The notes beneath the pieces were generated by a model. It was not told the DNA's origin. It saw nothing but the letters and a program-made list of their open reading frames with translations, and did no database searches. Shown here one piece after another: positions 58,752 to 64,000 of a stretch of 64,000 nucleotides of DNA. How positions within the stretch are numbered: position 1 is the first letter of the stretch; each line of letters begins with the position of its first letter. The position numbers and the translations under genes were made by a program. The DNA is from Pseudoduganella flava (GTDB taxonomy: Bacteria > Pseudomonadota > Gammaproteobacteria > Burkholderiales > Burkholderiaceae_D): positions 248,001 to 312,000 of the forward strand of contig NZ_VLKW01000001.1 of assembly GCF_007830495.1 (NCBI RefSeq). The letters run 5' to 3'.

Positions 58752-59939
58752 ATGCAATATCGATTGAAGGTTTATCGTCCGGCAGATGGGCTCACGGCTT
58801 TGAGCCTTAGCGCTCCGGACGATGCCACTGCGGTGGCCGAAGCCGAACGCAAGGGCTACAAGGTCATTTCTCTTCGCAGCAGGAGGGCGTCAGCCTGGAA
58901 ACCGGCGCGGCAGAAGTTTTCCGTAGCGTTGTTCAGTCAAGAATTGTTGTCTCTACTTGAGGCCGGACTAGGTCTTGTCGAAGTCGTCAGTATCCTAGAG
59001 CGAAAATCGAAGAACGACGAGGTCCGGCATGTGCTGGAAGCGGTGGTGCGTCAATTGAATGAAGGGGTATCGTTTTCCGCTGCTCTGGAAATGCAGCCCG
59101 CAGCCTTCTCGCCTCTTTACATTGCCACCATTCGGACCGCGGAACGTACTGGCGACCTCGCCGCCTCGTTGCGCCGTTTCCTCGCTTATCACACGCAGGT
59201 AAATCAAGTGCGTCAAAAGGTGGTATCCGCATCGGTTTACCCGGCCGTGCTGGGTATCGTCGGGATCGCTGTTATCGTATTTCTGCTCGGATATGTCGTT
59301 CCTCGTTTCAGCCGTATCTACGAGGACATCGGCGGCGATCTGCCCTGGACCTCGCAGCTGCTGATGAAGTGGGGCCGGCTGGTCGACGAGTATGGCCTAT
59401 TGCTCTTTGCCGGCGTCGGTTTCCTTGCCGTCGTGCTGGCTTATTTCCTGAGCAAAGCATCCGTACGAGCAGTCGTGTCGCGCTGGTGCTGGGCCTTGCC
59501 TGGCATCGGCCAGAAGATTCAGCTTTACGAACTGGCCCGATTCGCAAGGACCCTGGCCATGCTGCTGTCGGGGGGCGTGCCGTTTTCGACGGCGTTGATC
59601 GTTGTGCGGGATTTGCTCTCGCAGCCAGCCTTGCAGCAGTCGTTGGCCAATGCCGCGCGGCTAATCAAGGAGGGGCGCACTGTCTCTGACGCATTTGGTT
59701 CGCAAGGTCTTGCGACGGAAGTCGGCGTACGTTTGCTGCTGGTGGGCGAACGATCAGGGGAATTATCGACGGCGCTGGAACGTATCGCGAAAATGTATGA
59801 AGACGAAGTTTCCAAGGCTGTGGACTGGTTCTCCCGGTTGTTCGAACCATTGCTGATGGTGGCAATTGGCGGAGTGATCGGACTAGTAGTCGTGCTGATG
59901 TATCTCCCCATCTTCGAATTGGCGAACAACCTGCAATGA
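58752..59939 (+). CDS. GspF/PilC-like inner-membrane platform protein
   Basis: A 395-residue GspF-family protein, second in the window after PilC. It has a short N-terminal domain (YRLKVYRPADGLTALSLSAP), two GspF domains (ALFSQELLSLLEAGLGLVEV and LARFARTLAMLLSGGVPFST) and three membrane segments, ending VIGLVVVLMYLPIFELANNL. It is clearly diverged from PilC. The stop overlaps the GspE gene (ATGA), so the two are coupled. Together they form the motor of a type II secretion or pseudopilus system whose pseudopilin and secretin genes are not in view. Confidence 0.88.
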   Translation: MQYRLKVYRPADGLTALSLSAPDDATAVAEAERKGYKVISLRSRRASAWKPARQKFSVALFSQELLSLLEAGLGLVEVVSILERKSKNDEVRHVLEAVVRQLNEGVSFSAALEMQPAAFSPLYIATIRTAERTGDLAASLRRFLAYHTQVNQVRQKVVSASVYPAVLGIVGIAVIVFLLGYVVPRFSRIYEDIGGDLPWTSQLLMKWGRLVDEYGLLLFAGVGFLAVVLAYFLSKASVRAVVSRWCWALPGIGQKIQLYELARFARTLAMLLSGGVPFSTALIVVRDLLSQPALQQSLANAARLIKEGRTVSDAFGSQGLATEVGVRLLLVGERSGELSTALERIAKMYEDEVSKAVDWFSRLFEPLLMVAIGGVIGLVVVLMYLPIFELANNLQ

Positions 59940-61621
59940 AAGACGAAAACAACGTGGCGCTCGTGATGACGCCCGAGCACATCCTTAATGCGCGCATTGC
60001 CGCGCACACCCACGGCGGCGGTGCTGTTGCATTTCTCGAAGAGGCGCTTTCCGTATCGCCTGGACAGTTCATTCGCGCGCTGGGCGAGGCTGTCAAGATG
60101 CCTGTGCTCGAACTTGCGGGCATGAGCGAGCTGACGCCGTTGTTCGACGTGCTTTCGCTGCAGGAATCGATGCAACGCAACTGCCTCGTTGCGAGCGATG
60201 GGGCACGGGTCTGCTGCGTGCTTGCAGATCCGTTCGATCTGGCCCTGCAGGCTTGGCTGCAGGAACGAATTGATTCCCCGATTTCATGGCACGTCGCCCA
60301 CCGGTCTGACCTTGATGCATTCTTCGCGGTGCACGAACAAACGTTGCGCGTCCTGGATGACGCCTTGCACACCACGCCCGAGGAAGGCGCGCTCGAAGCA
60401 AAGATCGAGGAAATTTCGCTCGCCACGATCGCGGAGGACAGCAGCCCCGTCATCCGCCTCGTCAATTCCACCATCTACGACGCATTGAAGGTTGGCGCCA
60501 GCGATATTCACCTGGAAGCGACAGGTACGGGACTGCATGTCAAATACCGTATCGATGGCGTGCTGGCGAGCATCGCCCAGATTCCCGGCAATCCCGTTGC
60601 CGAGCAAATCATCTCCCGAATCAAGGTGATGGCGGAACTCGATATTGGAGAGCGGCGCGTCCCCCAGGATGGCAGGTTCAAGCTTTCGGTTCGGGGGCAT
60701 GAGATCGATTATCGCGTCTCAGTCATGCCAAGCCTGCTCAGTGAGGACGTGGTGATCCGGGTGCTCGACAAGCGCCAACTCGCCAGCCAGGCCGCTGGTC
60801 TGCGCCTGCAGAGCCTTGGGTTCGGCGATCCGCTGCTGGCGCAAATCCGTGCCCTGTCACGCAAGCCATATGGCATGTTCTTAGTGACGGGCCCCACTGG
60901 TAGCGGCAAGACCACGACGATGTATGCGGCGCTCTCTGAAATCAATAATGGCCAGGACAAGATCGTGACCATTGAGGACCCGGTCGAATATCAACTGCCG
61001 GGGGTGCTTCAGATACCCGTCAACGAGAAAAAGGGCCTGACATTCGCGCGCGGGCTGCGGTCGATCCTGCGCCACGATCCGGACAAGATCCTTGTCGGGG
61101 AAATCCGGGATGCGGAAACTGCGCAGATCGCAGTGCAATCTGCGCTGACTGGGCATCTCGTGTTTACCAGCGTGCACGCGAATAACGTATTCGATGTGCT
61201 CGGCCGTTTTCAGCACATGGGCGTCGATACCTACAACTTCGTGTCGGCGCTGAACGGCATCCTTGCGCAGCGTTTGGTGCGTGTTGTATGCCCGGACTGC
61301 GCGGCCCCTCACGTGCCCACCGAGGAGGAGCTCGCATTTTCCGGTCTCGCAAAGGAATCACTCGAGCACATGCAACTGGTTCACGGCGTTGGATGCAGGC
61401 ATTGCCGTGGAACTGGCTACAAGGGGCGCTATGCCATCGGTGAGGTATTGAACCTAAACGATGACTTGCGCGAGATGATCGCCAATCGAGCACCAGCTCG
61501 GTCGATCAAGGCCGCGGCGCAATCCAAGGGCACGCGTTTCCTGCGCGATGCGGCACTCGACCTCGTAGCACAAGGCAAGACAACTCTGGAGGAAATCAAT
61601 CGTGTTACTTTCGTTGCATAG
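59936..61621 (+). CDS. GspE/PilB-like secretion ATPase
   Basis: A 561-residue type II secretion/type IV pilus ATPase. The N-terminal MshEN-like domain covers about 1-150; the catalytic core has DIHLEATGTGLHVKYRIDG, Walker A GPTGSGKTTTM, the Asp box TIEDPVEYQLPGV, Walker B ILVGEIRDAETAQIAV and the His box FTSVHANNVFDVLG. A tetracysteine zinc motif (CPDC ... CRHCRGTGYKGR) is complete. It is more like GspE/HofB-type than the PilB at 32991. Gene order (F, E, PilM/GspL-like, PilN-like) suggests a small self-contained secretion unit. Confidence 0.9.
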   Translation: MKDENNVALVMTPEHILNARIAAHTHGGGAVAFLEEALSVSPGQFIRALGEAVKMPVLELAGMSELTPLFDVLSLQESMQRNCLVASDGARVCCVLADPFDLALQAWLQERIDSPISWHVAHRSDLDAFFAVHEQTLRVLDDALHTTPEEGALEAKIEEISLATIAEDSSPVIRLVNSTIYDALKVGASDIHLEATGTGLHVKYRIDGVLASIAQIPGNPVAEQIISRIKVMAELDIGERRVPQDGRFKLSVRGHEIDYRVSVMPSLLSEDVVIRVLDKRQLASQAAGLRLQSLGFGDPLLAQIRALSRKPYGMFLVTGPTGSGKTTTMYAALSEINNGQDKIVTIEDPVEYQLPGVLQIPVNEKKGLTFARGLRSILRHDPDKILVGEIRDAETAQIAVQSALTGHLVFTSVHANNVFDVLGRFQHMGVDTYNFVSALNGILAQRLVRVVCPDCAAPHVPTEEELAFSGLAKESLEHMQLVHGVGCRHCRGTGYKGRYAIGEVLNLNDDLREMIANRAPARSIKAAAQSKGTRFLRDAALDLVAQGKTTLEEINRVTFVA

Positions 61622-62378
61622 GCAAGCGCTGCTTATGATCGGGCCGGGCAGGGTTGCGCTAACGCCGCTGCCCGGCTTTTTGCAACGCGCCGCATCGCGG
61701 AGCACAGTGGTACCAGTGGAACGGGCAGCCGGCAATTTGATCGAGCAAGATATTGCGTCAGCGCTGCACTTGCTTTTCGACGGTCATCGGTCGATCCGTG
61801 AGGTCGATATCGTCCTGTGTGACAGTTTCGCAAGATACGTCGTAGTGCCGTGGTCCGACCATCTGTCGCGCCAGTCCGAAGCTGAGATGTTCGCAGCTGC
61901 CCGCTTCGAGGAAGTATATGGCGATCTGGTGAACGATTGGACCATACGGGTGGACATGCGCAGCCATGGCGCTAACGGCATTGCATGCGGGATCGGCACC
62001 GAATTGCTGGATCAGGTGCTGCATGAGTGCAGCAGCGCGAAAGTCGTGCCGCGGTCGCTGCGACCTCGGTTTGTCTCCGCAATCAGGCAGTATCGCAGGG
62101 CGTTGCCGGAAAACGTGCTTGTCGTCGCTCCCCGTCTGGATTACTGCGTGATGGCTTCCATCATTAATGATGACTGGCGGGAGGTACGCAAGCTCCGGAC
62201 TGGCGGCAGCGAGGAGATTACACAGTTGATTATGCGCGAACAATCCCTTCAAGGGCTGCCGAAAGAAATACCGATCTATTTTGATGGTGTAGATAACTCA
62301 ATAAGGGAGCATTTGCAGGAATCGGGACTTAACGTGATGGAGGCAGCGGTAGCGGCAGCTGCGCGAACGGATCCCTGA
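61602..62378 (+). CDS. PilM/GspL-like assembly protein (unassigned)
   Basis: A 258-residue protein of no recognised family by motif. It starts with GTG at 61602, chosen because a GGAGG ribosome-binding site lies 9 bases upstream inside the ATPase gene, overlapping it by 20 bp. It has no membrane segment; the fold might be actin-like as in PilM or the cytoplasmic part of GspL, from position (between GspE and a PilN-like protein). Typical actin-like motifs were not clear, so the call rests on gene order. Recognisable parts are EQDIASALHLLFDGHRSIRE and ENVLVVAPRLDYCVMASIIN. Confidence 0.5.
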   Translation: MLLSLHRQALLMIGPGRVALTPLPGFLQRAASRSTVVPVERAAGNLIEQDIASALHLLFDGHRSIREVDIVLCDSFARYVVVPWSDHLSRQSEAEMFAAARFEEVYGDLVNDWTIRVDMRSHGANGIACGIGTELLDQVLHECSSAKVVPRSLRPRFVSAIRQYRRALPENVLVVAPRLDYCVMASIINDDWREVRKLRTGGSEEITQLIMREQSLQGLPKEIPIYFDGVDNSIREHLQESGLNVMEAAVAAAARTDP

Positions 62379-62908
62379 TGCGTGCAACTGATTTGAATTT
62401 CGCGCCGCGTGGCTCGCGTCAAAAAGTAGTTGCTCTCCTTGGGCTGGTTGTCATGGCTGTCTGCGCCGGTCTTTCTTATCAGCGTCTGGTCGAGGCAGAG
62501 GCTGAACTGCAACGCGCGTCTCAGCAACTTGCGCAGCTGGAGCGTGAGAAGTCCAAGAAAGAGGCTAAGGCCCCACCTGACGCCACCTCAATAAAAAGAG
62601 AGCAGGAGGCATCGGCGGTTCTGGCACGGCTGCGTTTTCCGTGGCACGAATTTTTCGGCGCTATCGAGGCCGCTCACACCGAGGATGTTGCACTACTCGA
62701 ACTAGATCCGAGTATCGAGAGCAAGTCTGTTCGGATCGTTGGTGAAGGCAAGGATTTCTCTGCCGTGACCGCCTATGTAGAGAGATTGCAGAAGCAGCCT
62801 CAGTTTTCCAGAGTTTATCTTGCAAAACACAAGTTACTCACTACTGATTCATCCGGGTCTCTGAGTTTTGAAATCACCGCCGAATGGAGATCCGGCTCCC
62901 TGGAGTGA
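62378..62908 (+). CDS. PilN-like membrane protein with coiled coil
   Basis: A 176-residue protein. One membrane segment at about residues 16-34 (VVALLGLVVMAVCAGLSY) is followed by a coiled-coil-like stretch rich in E, L, Q and K (VEAEAELQRASQQLAQLERE) and a ferredoxin-like C-terminal domain. This is the layout of PilN and the periplasmic part of GspL/GspM. The ATG overlaps the previous stop by one base. The function is inferred from position and layout only. Confidence 0.55.
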   Translation: MRATDLNFAPRGSRQKVVALLGLVVMAVCAGLSYQRLVEAEAELQRASQQLAQLEREKSKKEAKAPPDATSIKREQEASAVLARLRFPWHEFFGAIEAAHTEDVALLELDPSIESKSVRIVGEGKDFSAVTAYVERLQKQPQFSRVYLAKHKLLTTDSSGSLSFEITAEWRSGSLE

Positions 62909-62981
62909 CACCGCACAACGCTGATCGTGTGGCTTAAAAGCCGCAACTTCACGAGGGTGGCGTTAGCTCATCAATAATTCA

Positions 62982-63009
62982 TTGCCAAAGCTGAATTTCT
63001 CTGTAGAAT
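62982..63009 (+). promoter_or_regulatory. Predicted promoter of the SpvB-like gene
   Basis: -35 TTGCCA (62982-62987), a 16-bp spacer and -10 TAGAAT (63004-63009), 64 bp before the ATG at 63073. It suggests that the large downstream gene has its own promoter. Confidence 0.45.
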
Positions 63010-63072
63010 CCCCTGTCTATTATGGGCAGTTGCGCCCGTCGATAAGTGTTCACGTCACACAAGGGGAAGACT

Positions 63073-64000
63073 ATGGGGTTCAGCCGCAAGGCGATCGCGC
63101 TGTGCTTGATTATTGCGCAGCTGCCGATGGGGAGCGCGTTAGCGAACATTTACACACCCGGATCGTTTTCGGTGGACGGCGCGGGGAGCGCTAATTACAC
63201 AATCCCCATCGAAGTTCCGCCAGGAACCAATGGAATTGCCCCGAACCTGGCTCTCTCCTACAGCAGCCAGTCGGGTGTCGGTCAACTCGGCAAGGGCTGG
63301 GCTTTGTCTGGTCTTTCAAGCATTACGCGATGCGCACGCACGGTGGCGCAGGACGGTGCACTGGGTGGCGTCAACTTCGATGCCAATGACCGCTTCTGCC
63401 TGGATGGGCAGAGGCTCGTCGTCGTAAACGGTAAGGCTTATGGCGCGGATGGAGCCGAATATCGCACCGAGCGGGAGTCTTTTTCAAAAGTCATGTCATA
63501 TGGAGCGGCCGGCAGCGGTCCTGCTTATTTTAAGGTCTGGACCAAGTCCGGACAGATCGTCGAGTATGGCGCGACCACAGATTCACGCATCGAAGCGCAG
63601 AGTAAGGCGGCTGTCCGGGTCTGGGCGGTGAATCGGATTCAGGACATCAGCACCAATTATCTTACCGTGAGCTATACGGAAGATTCCACCAATGGCGAGT
63701 TTTACCCTGCGCAGATCAGCTATACGGGGAATGTAGCCGCGGCAACAACCCCTTACGCTTCCATAGTATTCGCCTATGAAGATCGTTCTGATCTGGCTCC
63801 GTATTATGTTGCTGGCTCCCTTGTTAATGCGACCAAACGGTTGAGTAAGGTACAGACGAAAGTTGGAACCGGAATCGTAAAGGAATACCGCCTCACGTAT
63901 CTGCCGGATAGCGCTCAACTCCGCTCCCGCCTCACAGCCGTCACCGAATGTGACGCCGCTGGATCTTGCCTGCCTCCGACAAAATTCGCATGGCAGGACG
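63073..64000 (+). CDS. SpvB/Rhs-type large protein (3' partial)
   Basis: An open frame of 309 codons that runs off the window. After a signal peptide (to about residue 24, MGSALA) it reads YTPGSFSVDGAGSANYTIPI, then GIAPNLALSYSSQSGVGQLG and KGWALSGLSSITRCARTVAQ, the N-terminal pattern of SpvB/TcdB-like and Rhs-family insecticidal or polymorphic toxins. The C-terminal effector region lies outside. A GGGGAAG site and a promoter support the ATG at 63073. The signal peptide and the nearby secretion genes suggest export. Confidence 0.82.
   Translation, partial: MGFSRKAIALCLIIAQLPMGSALANIYTPGSFSVDGAGSANYTIPIEVPPGTNGIAPNLALSYSSQSGVGQLGKGWALSGLSSITRCARTVAQDGALGGVNFDANDRFCLDGQRLVVVNGKAYGADGAEYRTERESFSKVMSYGAAGSGPAYFKVWTKSGQIVEYGATTDSRIEAQSKAAVRVWAVNRIQDISTNYLTVSYTEDSTNGEFYPAQISYTGNVAAATTPYASIVFAYEDRSDLAPYYVAGSLVNATKRLSKVQTKVGTGIVKEYRLTYLPDSAQLRSRLTAVTECDAAGSCLPPTKFAWQD

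Noticed and set aside
1..64000. tRNA, rRNA, riboswitch and CRISPR elements
   Set aside because: None was recognised by eye on either strand; a covariance-model scan would be needed to exclude small RNAs.

Overview
The window reads as the chromosome of a GC-rich betaproteobacterium of the Oxalobacteraceae, most like Massilia or its relatives. The grounds are the partial pilB-pilC / pilD-coaE-zapD-yacG cluster, ArgJ followed by a DUF815-type ATPase and MutT, several large TonB-dependent receptors, and the overall gene content. No 16S rRNA, tRNA, CRISPR array, integrase or transposase gene was found, so the genus is an inference.

Layout. 1-4.6 kb: end of argJ, an AAA ATPase, mutT, a two-component system and mlaA; 11-bp direct repeats precede both the response-regulator gene and mlaA. 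4.6-7.1 kb (minus): yacG, zapD, coaE, pilD, normally adjacent to pilC. 7.3-15 kb: a sucrose locus (LacI repressor, TonB receptor, amylosucrase, fructokinase, MFS transporter) with a palindromic operator over the receptor promoter. 15-17 kb: a hybrid sensor kinase.

17.2-31.8 kb is the most unusual part. A broken copy of the pilC 3' end lies at 17.2 kb and the intact pilC ends at 31.75 kb; the two share 66 identical bases as a direct repeat. Between them lie a TonB receptor, two membrane-anchored serine hydrolases, two MlrC-type M81 metallopeptidase homologues, an XRE-cupin regulator, RidA, an FAD amino-acid oxidase, a POT peptide transporter and AstA. This resembles microcystin-degradation (mlr) gene sets without mlrA, and I infer a peptide uptake and breakdown island. 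Three copies of the palindrome ATTTTC-N7-GAAAA lie at three of its promoters and are a candidate operator for the XRE-cupin protein.

31.7-36.1 kb (minus): pilC, pilB and a CNNM/CBS membrane protein, then hairpin repeats. 36.3-39 kb: an AraC regulator, an orphan NuoB-like protein and an M20 peptidase. 38.9-49.7 kb: purine catabolism (uraH, an esterase, puuE, xdhABC, guaD and an exported adenosine deaminase-like enzyme). 50-57.7 kb: a likely phosphate-scavenging locus (Oar-like TonB receptor behind a three-unit Pho box, lipoprotein 5'-nucleotidase, phospholipase D-like protein, S1/P1 nuclease). 57.7-58.6 kb: a Fic protein and a decayed gene. 58.75-64 kb: a small type II secretion/type IV pilus-like set (GspF, GspE, PilM/GspL-like and PilN-like proteins) leading into an SpvB/Rhs-type protein that runs off the window; this end looks less GC-rich than the rest.
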